Origin: Bacteroidota bacterium
GTDB lineage: Bacteria > Bacteroidota > Bacteroidia > Cytophagales > Cyclobacteriaceae
Assembly: GCA_023417065.1 (NCBI GenBank)
Contig: JAEZGH010000175.1
Coordinates: forward strand, 1-6,909
Direction: 5' to 3'
DNA: 6,909 nt
The number at the start of each line of letters is the position of its first letter. Positions within the stretch are counted from its first letter, which is position 1. Under the pieces are notes generated by a model. It saw only the letters and a program-made list of their open reading frames with translations, was not told the DNA's origin and did no database searches. The position numbers were made by a program, and so were the translations under genes. Positions 1 to 4,856 of this stretch are shown in pieces.

Positions 1-264
1 GAAGAAGTCCTTCAGAAGATTGAGCAACGCATAGTTGAAACACTGGATCGCGTTCTATCTCAGCGAGTGGAATCCATTCTCGCTAAGCCTAAAAATCTCA
101 CACGTTCGGAAGCCGCAAAGAAACTCCGTGTTTCATTGCCAACACTTGCAGCCTATGAAAAGCAAGGTTTAATCAAGGCCCAACGGATCGGCCGTCGTGT
201 GACATTCAGGGAAGCAGATATCGACGCCTACCTACAAGGTTCGATTCGGACAAAGACCTACTAA
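1..264 (+). CDS. Excisionase-like helix-turn-helix protein, 5' end outside window
   Basis: The frame is open from base 1 to the TAA at 262-264, giving 87 visible residues with no stop, so the gene very probably starts left of the window; the GTG at 67 is only an internal alternative. The first ~25 visible residues (EEVLQKIEQRIVETLDRVLS) look like an amphipathic helix or short coiled coil. Visible residues ~33-78 form a MerR/excisionase-type HTH (HTH_17 style): LTRSEAAKKLRVS, then LPTLAAYEKQGLI, then a wing RIGRRVTFREADIDAYL. Such proteins bind DNA and act as excisionases or small regulators of integrative elements; in Bacteroidota they often lie between the integrase and the replication genes, which fits the ATPase gene downstream. 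The 3' end overlaps one copy of the aggttcgattc repeat. The DNA-binding fold is fairly sure; the excisionase role is inferred from context. Confidence 0.75.
   Translation, partial: EEVLQKIEQRIVETLDRVLSQRVESILAKPKNLTRSEAAKKLRVSLPTLAAYEKQGLIKAQRIGRRVTFREADIDAYLQGSIRTKTY
235..247 (+). repeat. T-arm-like dispersed repeat, copy 1
   Basis: The sequence caaggttcgattc is identical over 13 bp to copy 2 at 2396-2408 and shares aggttcgattc with copy 3 at 3930-3941. Here it is inside the last codons of the HTH gene. The core ggttcgattc is also present in the T-arm of the tRNA at the right edge (minus strand). Function unknown. Confidence 0.5.
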
Positions 265-384
265 AATGCGGGTCTTGGTAATCTATTCACAGTGTAGGGG
301 ACCTAAAGTGGAACAATCAGGGGAACGACAAAAAGAAACCCTGGCTTTATTCCTAACCAGGGCCCCGGGTAATCAATTACAGTC
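265..384 (+). other. Leader region before the ATPase gene, with inverted repeat 339-362
   Basis: This is a 120-bp gap between the HTH gene and the ATPase. It holds a 6-bp inverted repeat, ccctgg at 339-344 and ccaggg at 357-362, with a 12-nt loop, followed directly by the GC-rich ccccggg and no T-run, so it does not look like an intrinsic terminator. It could be an operator or an mRNA leader structure for the ATPase gene, which starts 22 bp further on. I see no convincing promoter. Confidence 0.3.
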
Positions 385-1383
385 ATGCGAAATTTGGACA
401 ATTCGAACGTGACAGGCAACGTCAATCACAAGTTTACAAGACCTGAACTCACAAAATCAGATAAAATCTTGGATGCAGTGGAGGCTGACTTTGTTCGGCT
501 TCAATCCGATGTTCCTGATTGGAAAAAGTACATCATACGCGAAGAGCCAACAGAAGAGATCGGTATTATTTACGTCAATGGAGTTTGCGTACTATCAGAA
601 GGAAATGTGCTGCTGATAACCGGACCAATGAAAGGAAGGAAAACGATGCTGGCATCTGTCCTCACCAATCAATGTAAACTCAAAACTGCATACATCGACA
701 CCGAACAAGGTAAACGCCATTCCTGGCGAACCGGGAAGTACACGCCGACGGCTGACGTTTTCCACTTGCGTGGTGAAGATCAAAAAGAAATCATGCGGGT
801 AGTCAATGAATGCGTCCGATCCGGAGAATACAAACTTCTCGTTTTGGACAATGTCCGGGACCTGCTTACTGACTTCAATAATGTTGAACAGTCCGGAGAG
901 ATTGAATTATTCCTCAAGAAAATATCTGAGCAAGTTCCGGTGATTGCCATCCTTCACGAGAATAAGAACTCCACAAAGGGCCAGGGGCACGTTGGCCACG
1001 GACTGGCGAAGATTGCCCAAACTGCGATCAGGGTGCAATTGGTAGACGTCGAGGACCCGGCGAAGGGATCCTATGTCGAATGCGTGCACAGTCGCGACGA
1101 ACCTTTTAAGCGGGTGTTTCTCTCAAAAGATGGTGTATTGTCGAGTGATAACCTGCTAAAAACAGGTGGTAAATCAATGCTTCTGGATGACATTCTTTCA
1201 GCCATCGGAGGTCGGGAATATACCCGAAATGAACTGAATGAAACGATCGCAGAAATGCTTGATATCACTCCCAAAACTGCCGCGAATGCAGTGACTGAAA
1301 TCAAGAAGGCCTGGCCGGAGGTAATAACCGCCCGGAATGAGGGAAAAACGAAGATTTTTCACGTTTCATCCACTCTGAAATGA
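385..1383 (+). CDS. RepA-like (AAA_25/RecA-fold) ATPase
   Basis: 332 aa. The start is the first ATG after an in-frame TAA at 370-372. Visible motifs are a Walker A variant GPMKGRKT (residues 80-87), in which the usual Gly before Lys is Arg; YIDTEQ (103-108), typical of RepA-like ATPases of Bacteroidota mobile elements; Walker B LLVLDN (151-156); an apparent sensor strand VIAILHENKN (186-195); and GHVGHGLAKIAQTAIRV (201-217), probably the subunit-interface or DNA-loop region. The C-terminus (~265-332) is helical with a winged-helix look (RNELNETIAEMLDI, TAANAVTEIKKAW). This family resembles hexameric replicative helicases such as RSF1010 RepA. The following Toprim/zinc-ribbon gene and the repeat array between them suggest they load or unwind DNA at an element origin. 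Recombination or regulatory ATPase remains possible. The N-terminal ~45 residues are polar and not recognised. Confidence 0.8.
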   Translation: MRNLDNSNVTGNVNHKFTRPELTKSDKILDAVEADFVRLQSDVPDWKKYIIREEPTEEIGIIYVNGVCVLSEGNVLLITGPMKGRKTMLASVLTNQCKLKTAYIDTEQGKRHSWRTGKYTPTADVFHLRGEDQKEIMRVVNECVRSGEYKLLVLDNVRDLLTDFNNVEQSGEIELFLKKISEQVPVIAILHENKNSTKGQGHVGHGLAKIAQTAIRVQLVDVEDPAKGSYVECVHSRDEPFKRVFLSKDGVLSSDNLLKTGGKSMLLDDILSAIGGREYTRNELNETIAEMLDITPKTAANAVTEIKKAWPEVITARNEGKTKIFHVSSTLK

Positions 1384-1480
1384 AGCATAATGAAACGATG
1401 AAAACAACATTTACACCTTTCATTTCATCGCCCCCCTATATATAGGGGCGAATGAAGTGATGAAACGATGAAAGATGGAA
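1362..1480 (+). repeat. Iteron-like GATGAAA repeat array (candidate origin or operator)
   Basis: The array covers the last codons of the ATPase gene and the gap to the primase-like gene. The 14-bp atgaaacgatgaaa occurs twice exactly, at 1390-1403 and 1460-1473. Each copy holds two GATGAAA-like heptamers 8 bp apart. An inverted copy, tttcatttcatcg, is at 1418-1430, and another inverted unit, cgtttcatc, at 1362-1370 is the exact reverse complement of 1459-1467. A degenerate unit, gatggaa, at 1474-1480 overlaps the start codon of the next gene. The units flank the perfect palindrome at 1433-1448, forming a longer imperfect inverted repeat. Regularly spaced heptamers plus an AT-rich palindrome beside a RepA-like ATPase resemble an iteron origin; autoregulatory operator is the main alternative. 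Confidence 0.7.
1433..1448. promoter_or_regulatory. Perfect 16-bp palindrome cccctatatatagggg
   Basis: The sequence cccctatatatagggg equals its own reverse complement. Outside it, cg at 1429-1430 can pair with cg at 1449-1450 if two extra C are bulged, and ttcat on the left faces atgaa on the right, so the whole region 1418-1465 can fold as an imperfect cruciform or hairpin. The TATATATA centre would melt easily. There is no T-run after it, so a terminator is unlikely; a protein-binding site or origin core is more likely. Confidence 0.6.
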
Positions 1481-2395
1481 TACCTTTTTTCCTTTGAAAA
1501 ATACAACGGACCAGCAACCCGGTACACCTGCCCAAGTTGCGGGAAGCATCGGCAGTTTGCCCGGTATGTGGATGCTGAAGGTAATCACCTGGCCGACCAT
1601 GTAGGGAAATGTAACCGTGTATCAAAGTGCGGTTATCATTTCACACCGAAGCAATACTTTCAGGATAATCCCACGGCTTCAATACAGCCCCGTAGAGCAA
1701 TTCAGCCGGAGCCAGTCAAGGTAGTGGAGTACATTCCTGAAGAAGTCTTAAATCGCACGCTATGCGCTTATGAATGCAATTCCTTTGTGAACTATCTGCA
1801 TTCGATCTTTGATGCGGAAACCGTGACCTGGCTAATTGACCGCTATTTCATCGGCACAACGAAAACCGGAAGTGCTATTTTCTGGCAAGTCGATGAACAC
1901 GCCAGGATCCGGACCGGCAAAGCAATACACTACGGGCCAGACGGACACCGGGACAAACTACATCCGCCCTACTTCATTCATACAAAATTGAACATTCAGA
2001 ACGCAAGCCAATGCCTATTTGGTCAACACTTGATGGCCGGGAATACCGCCCCTATCGGACTGGTGGAAAGCGAAAAAACTGCCGTGATAATGGCCGGGAA
2101 AATGCCGCAATACCTTTGGATGGCAAGCGGTGGAAAATCCAACCTATCGAAAGTGGATGCACTGAAGGGAAGAAAGGTAATTGCATTCCCTGACACCGAC
2201 GCATACGACGAATGGTGCACAAGACTTACACCATACGGTTTCAAAGTTTCAGACGCATTACAACAACACTGCACTGAGCCGGGCCTTGATCTTGCCGACT
2301 TTGTGACACCTGAACCACAACCGTATTACGAGAATTTACAGGACGGTCGTACGATGCTAATGCACCCGGCAGGATTTCCGATGGAATGGAATTAG
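1475..2395 (+). CDS. Zinc-ribbon/Toprim primase-like protein (DUF6371-type)
   Basis: 306 aa. The ATG at 1475 is supported because the in-frame ATG at 1460 runs into TGA after three codons. The N-terminus carries a zinc ribbon with CPSC (C19, C22) and CNRVSKC (C46, C52). Residues ~60-95 are a proline-rich linker. The middle (~105-190) contains IFWQVDEHARIRTGKAIHYG and LHPPYFIH, recognisable from Bacteroidota proteins annotated as DUF6371 or PG0870-related. A Toprim-like core follows: GLVESEKTAVIMA (195-207, acidic E198/E200), WMASGGKSNL (215-224), KVIAFPDTDAYDEW (234-247, D240/D242) and GLDLADF (270-276). Zinc ribbon plus Toprim is the architecture of DnaG-type primases, so primer synthesis for element replication is likely, together with the ATPase upstream. 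No helicase domain is present. Family placement is by eye; catalysis is not shown. Confidence 0.8.
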   Translation: MEYLFSFEKYNGPATRYTCPSCGKHRQFARYVDAEGNHLADHVGKCNRVSKCGYHFTPKQYFQDNPTASIQPRRAIQPEPVKVVEYIPEEVLNRTLCAYECNSFVNYLHSIFDAETVTWLIDRYFIGTTKTGSAIFWQVDEHARIRTGKAIHYGPDGHRDKLHPPYFIHTKLNIQNASQCLFGQHLMAGNTAPIGLVESEKTAVIMAGKMPQYLWMASGGKSNLSKVDALKGRKVIAFPDTDAYDEWCTRLTPYGFKVSDALQQHCTEPGLDLADFVTPEPQPYYENLQDGRTMLMHPAGFPMEWN

Positions 2396-2408
2396 CAAGG
2401 TTCGATTC
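2396..2408 (+). repeat. T-arm-like dispersed repeat, copy 2
   Basis: The sequence caaggttcgattc begins at the base after the TAG stop of the primase-like gene and is a 13-bp exact match to copy 1 (235-247). With the next base, aggttcgattcc matches copy 3 over 12 bp. An ATG (2410) follows one base later. Function unknown. Confidence 0.55.
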
Positions 2409-2409
2409 C

Positions 2410-2514
2410 ATGAAGGAACATAAGAAAAGGAAGTTAAATAAAGGAAAAAACGAATACTTGGAACGTAAGGATAACAATAAGGATCACACTTGGAAAATTA
2501 CCACCTGCATATGA
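2410..2514 (+). CDS. Possible 34-aa lysine-rich leader peptide
   Basis: An ATG at 2410 opens a 34-codon frame that starts MKEHKKRKLNKGK and ends CI at the TGA 2512-2514. It is very basic and fills the 123-bp gap between the primase-like gene and the nuclease. Its stop forms an ATGA overlap with an ATG at 2511, an arrangement typical of translational coupling, although that ATG itself reads into TGA after three codons. The purine-rich composition could equally be a non-coding leader. I do not recognise the peptide; support is only position and frame. Confidence 0.3.
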   Translation: MKEHKKRKLNKGKNEYLERKDNNKDHTWKITTCI

Positions 2515-2518
2515 AATC

Positions 2519-2974
2519 TTGAACGCATTAAAGATACTCCAAGAATTAGACTATCAAACGAAACGCAACTTATACAAGTCGATGCCGGAACACGCTATTC
2601 CACGAACACGGTTCAGTGATAGCGACACCAACAGCCTGACGCGGGCCATCCTGGCAACGTTCAAGCTTCACGCCATCTTCGCGACCCGGATTGACAGTAA
2701 AGGCACATACAATGCTCACCTGAAACGGTTCATTCCTTCGAACCAAAAGAAAGGCCTGCCGGATATCCTTGCCCTACCTGGAGGAAAGGCAACCTGGATT
2801 GAAGTCAAATGCAAAGCAACAAACGACAGACTGAAACCCCACCAACGCGAACGCATTGAGGAACTACGCGCAACAGGCGCAACCGTGTTCATCGCTGAAG
2901 ACTTCGAAAGTTTTTACGAATGGTTTAGAAACGAAAATCAATTACAAACAATAACTAAAACAACAAATTTATGA
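2519..2974 (+). CDS. VRR-NUC family nuclease (PD-(D/E)xK fold)
   Basis: 151 aa from a TTG at 2519; the first in-frame ATG is at 2582 (130 aa), and no ATG exists in frame from the stop at 2435 to there. The segment before the ATG (ALKILQELDYQTKRNLYKS) reads like genuine protein leading into PEHAIPRTRFSDSDTNSLTRAI, so the upstream start is preferred. The nuclease core is KKGLPDILALPGG (residues 77-89, D82), WIEVKCK (93-99, E95 and K97) and KPHQRERIEEL (106-116, Q109), matching the VRR-NUC signature G-x-PD, ExK and a following Q. In this family the enzymes cut branched or flapped DNA, as in phage and element replication and repair genes. The context next to ATPase and primase fits processing of replication or recombination intermediates. 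It ends in an ATGA overlap with the next gene. Confidence 0.8.
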   Translation: MNALKILQELDYQTKRNLYKSMPEHAIPRTRFSDSDTNSLTRAILATFKLHAIFATRIDSKGTYNAHLKRFIPSNQKKGLPDILALPGGKATWIEVKCKATNDRLKPHQRERIEELRATGATVFIAEDFESFYEWFRNENQLQTITKTTNL

Positions 2975-3930
2975 CTGGCGAATTAGCACTCCTGACCTAC
3001 ATCGAAGAAAAGTTCTTAAAAGAAAACGCCCACCTGCGACCACGGGATGGCGTGACAGCCCGGAAGATTGCTGAAATGGTTTCAAAGGAATATGAACTTG
3101 TAAACTCCAAGTTCTACGACCGGAAGACTCAACAAGAAGTTGAACACTCACTTGACAGTTTGGTTTTTATGATAAGCAAAAACCACAACTTCTTAGAGGT
3201 AAAAAATAATAAGTCATTCAATCGGAAGTTTGGCAATTTCCTGAACGATACCCAAATGAGCCGGGCGAAGGATCTAACACGGAAAGAAGTTGACAATTAT
3301 CTGAACAAACGCGGAATCGTCTTCAAGGATGAGCCAGGCGGAGGTAAAGAGATCCGGGCCCATGTTATTGCTCGTATTCTTGATGCGGGATTCATTGTTG
3401 AAAGCACACCAGACCGCAACGGCATCGCCCTGCGACAACTCAAGGACGGGTATTGGACATTGAAGCATTTTTCAGTTGACCAAATTCTTGACCAGGTCGC
3501 AAATGGAATGATCGATCAGACCCATACCACTATACGCGAACGCGAAATTGAGGCCTCATTGAGAGAGAAAGCACAGAAACTTGCAAAGCATACACTGGAT
3601 GAACGCACCGGGGAATTTCGATTGAGCACAGCGGACCAAGCCGATATTTTCAAGCAACTCCAGACAGAGCACTTCGCCCAAAGAATCGGCAAAACGCTGA
3701 CTATGCCGGAACGGTATGAACTCGAAAGCGAATTTAAAAATCGGTATGTCTATGAGCAGGGTCTGATTGGTACACCCGAAACCATGACTTTACAGGACAA
3801 AAGAAAGATGGAACATTTTGTTTCAAGTAAGCTGCAAGAATTGGAGTCGCCGACTATCGAAAGCAGATCAACACTAACGGAGTATGAAGAAAGGTATCGG
3901 CGATTCGAACAGATAACAACAGATTATTGA
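2971..3930 (+). CDS. Conserved-looking hypothetical protein, unknown function
   Basis: 319 aa. The ATG overlaps the TGA of the nuclease gene (atga at 2971-2974), so the two are probably translationally coupled. I do not recognise the family. Residues ~25-80 (GVTARKIAEMVSKEYELV, then VEHSLDSLVFMISKNHNFLEV) have the helix and strand spacing of a winged helix. Residues ~100-170 (LTRKEVDNYLNKRGI, EIRAHVIARILDAGFIVESTP, GYWTLK) could be a second such unit. From ~180 to the end the protein is highly charged and mostly helical, possibly coiled coil (REREIEASLREKAQKLAKH; LTEYEERYRRFEQ). There are no cysteine clusters, membrane segments or signal peptide. A DNA-binding or replication-accessory role is suggested only by the coupling to nuclease, primase and ATPase. 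Confidence 0.7.
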   Translation: MTGELALLTYIEEKFLKENAHLRPRDGVTARKIAEMVSKEYELVNSKFYDRKTQQEVEHSLDSLVFMISKNHNFLEVKNNKSFNRKFGNFLNDTQMSRAKDLTRKEVDNYLNKRGIVFKDEPGGGKEIRAHVIARILDAGFIVESTPDRNGIALRQLKDGYWTLKHFSVDQILDQVANGMIDQTHTTIREREIEASLREKAQKLAKHTLDERTGEFRLSTADQADIFKQLQTEHFAQRIGKTLTMPERYELESEFKNRYVYEQGLIGTPETMTLQDKRKMEHFVSSKLQELESPTIESRSTLTEYEERYRRFEQITTDY

Positions 3931-3941
3931 GGTTCGATTCC
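3930..3941 (+). repeat. T-arm-like dispersed repeat, copy 3
   Basis: The sequence aggttcgattcc starts on the last base of the TGA of the 319-aa gene, the same relation to a stop codon as copy 2. It shares 12 bp with copy 2 and 11 bp with copy 1; the following bases (gatcaag) also resemble those after copy 2 (atgaag). Function unknown. Confidence 0.5.
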
Positions 3942-3954
3942 GATCAAGAATACC

Positions 3955-3990
3955 GGAAAGGTTGTCTTACAATGAACAGATGACCTTTCC
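3955..3990 (+). other. 13-bp RNA hairpin in the gap after the 319-aa gene
   Basis: ggaaaggttgtct (3955-3967) can pair with agatgacctttcc (3978-3990) over 13 bp, including two G-U pairs, with a 10-nt loop. The outer 8 bp (ggaaaggt/acctttcc) are perfect Watson-Crick. No T-run follows, so it is not a standard intrinsic terminator; an mRNA-processing, stability or protein-binding element are alternatives. It is the main structure in the 136-bp gap between the 319-aa gene and the 97-aa gene. Confidence 0.55.
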
Positions 3991-4066
3991 CTCACGCAAA
4001 GAGGAACAAACAGGCTCACAGAGGAATGACGGACTTGGAACCCTATGAATTAACCTATTTTAGAAA

Positions 4067-4360
4067 ATGGCGAAACGTGCAAAGACCGGCGGTCGAAAGA
4101 AGGGAACGCCAAACAAAACGACAACGGAACTAAGGTCAATGGTGACAAAATTCACGATTGAAAACTTCCCTGAGTTCCAAAACGCGTTCAGCGACCTTTC
4201 CGCAAAGGGAAAAGTTTTCGCATTCCTGCGATTGCTGAAATTTTCAATACCGGAATACGGATCAATTACTGACTCAATCCAGAATCTTCCGGAACATGAC
4301 CTCGAATTTTTACTTGAACGATTTAAACAAAAGATCAATGGACAAGAAGACACTAATTAG
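4067..4360 (+). CDS. Small basic-tailed protein, phage-associated GGRKKGTPNK type
   Basis: 97 aa. The ATG is the only one possible, because an in-frame TAG lies two codons upstream (4061-4063). The N-terminus AKRAKTGGRKKGTPNKTT (residues 2-19) is strongly basic, the kind of GRRKGTPNK leader found in DUF5681-like and other small proteins of phages and integrative elements, sometimes near terminase genes. The remainder is helical (ELRSMVTKFTIENFPEFQNAF; KGKVFAFLRLLKFS; HDLEFLLERFKQKI). A DNA-binding role is likely; a terminase-small-subunit-like packaging role is possible but not shown, and no large terminase is visible. It overlaps the next ORF by 23 bp, which suggests coupled translation. Confidence 0.65.
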   Translation: MAKRAKTGGRKKGTPNKTTTELRSMVTKFTIENFPEFQNAFSDLSAKGKVFAFLRLLKFSIPEYGSITDSIQNLPEHDLEFLLERFKQKINGQEDTN

Positions 4361-4511
4361 GGAGCTCAGGAAGCTTCTCAAAAGACCGGAAGCGATAGTT
4401 TTCCGCGATGATACCGGAATGACTCTAAACGGCCGCGCAATCTCAAATGAAGAGTATGAGCGCCTACAGAAAAGCCATGATGTCAAAACTATAAACTGGA
4501 TCGAATCATGA
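4338..4511 (+). CDS. Small hypothetical protein, 57 aa
   Basis: The preferred start is the ATG at 4338 (MDKKTLIRELRKLLKR), giving 57 aa and a 23-bp overlap with the gene before; a longer version from 4296 would add 14 residues with a less convincing 65-bp overlap. The protein has a basic amphipathic N-terminal helix, then a short segment AIVFRDDTGMTLNGRAIS that looks like beta strands, then NEEYERLQ. Its stop overlaps the next start as atga (4508-4511). Its beginning (M-D/N-K/R-K followed by ELR) resembles that of the next gene, so the two may be distant tandem relatives. No known family is recognised. Confidence 0.6.
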   Translation: MDKKTLIRELRKLLKRPEAIVFRDDTGMTLNGRAISNEEYERLQKSHDVKTINWIES

Positions 4512-4726
4512 ACCGAAAACAGATACTATTAACAGAACTAAGAAGCGTTGTTCAGGGATCTTCCGACGACGAATATTGCGTCTTTCACAAGGGTAAGTGT
4601 TACCGACCGCAAGACGTGGACCCGCAGAAACAATTTGCGCCTATTCAGGGGGCCAAAGGAGTCGTGCGACAGAGGTCCGTGAGAGATGTTTTTGTCATCA
4701 ATGGAAACACTCGAATTTCATATTAA
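4508..4726 (+). CDS. Small hypothetical protein, 72 aa
   Basis: The ATG at 4508 lies in an ATGA overlap with the preceding stop, a strong sign of a real coupled gene. The N-terminus MNRKQILLTELRSVVQG resembles that of the preceding 57-aa protein; a compact segment EYCVFHKGKCYRPQDV follows with two cysteines seven residues apart, and the C-terminus RDVFVINGNTRISY looks like a beta hairpin. It is the last gene before the AT-rich gap and the composition change, so it probably ends the element's core operon. I do not recognise it. Confidence 0.6.
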   Translation: MNRKQILLTELRSVVQGSSDDEYCVFHKGKCYRPQDVDPQKQFAPIQGAKGVVRQRSVRDVFVINGNTRISY

Positions 4727-4768
4727 AAACACAGAGATGTTTGTTGAAAATAGAAGTTAACCCCGAAA

Positions 4769-4832
4769 CTTATTGAGAATATGACTATTTCTTACATCAA
4801 TATTACATTCTGATCAATAAGAACCTTTTTTT
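4769..4832 (+). terminator. Weak intrinsic terminator candidate
   Basis: cttattga (4769-4776) is the perfect inverse of tcaataag (4814-4821), and an inner aatat (4778-4782) faces atatt (4800-4804). The structure is followed within 5 nt by seven T (4826-4832). The stem is AT-rich and the loop is long, so its strength is doubtful, but it stands where transcription of the core genes would end and where a separate promoter for the three-gene operon would be expected. Confidence 0.35.
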
Positions 4833-4850
4833 ACGCACCTTTCGTTTATT

Positions 4851-4856
4851 AGGAGG
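4851..4856 (+). promoter_or_regulatory. Unusual strong Shine-Dalgarno sequence AGGAGG
   Basis: aggagg is a full anti-16S match, rare among the other genes here, which mostly have A-rich leaders. It overlaps the GTG (4856) that begins the open frame of the 214-aa gene, which is too close for normal use. The next start-like codons in frame are TTG at 4880 and GTG at 4907, both too far. Either the ribosome starts at a non-standard codon a few bases on, or the match is fortuitous. Confidence 0.3.

Noticed and set aside
266..412. A 48-codon ORF beginning ATG right after the HTH gene stop and overlapping the ATPase start.
   Set aside because: Composition is unremarkable, it overlaps the ATPase gene by 28 bp, and no motif or ribosome-binding signal supports it.
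1362..1480. CRISPR array interpretation of the repeats.
   Set aside because: Units are 7-14 bp with very short or variable spacing and both orientations; no 25-40-bp repeats with unique spacers exist.
1425..1625. Reverse-strand ORFs such as those opposite the primase-like, ATPase and cargo genes.
   Set aside because: They lie antisense to genes with clear motifs, show no family signature, and the whole window is otherwise co-directional.
4026..4133. A 35-codon ORF (starts MTDLEPYELTYF) overlapping the start of the 97-aa gene.
   Set aside because: Most of it is an out-of-frame reading of the basic N-terminus of the 97-aa gene; no independent support.
4739..4855. A possible Bacteroidota-type or sigma70-type promoter for the AT-rich operon.
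   Set aside because: TTGAAA at 4744-4749 lacks a good -10 at proper spacing, and no TAnnTTTG follows a TTTG at the right distance; AT-richness alone is not evidence.
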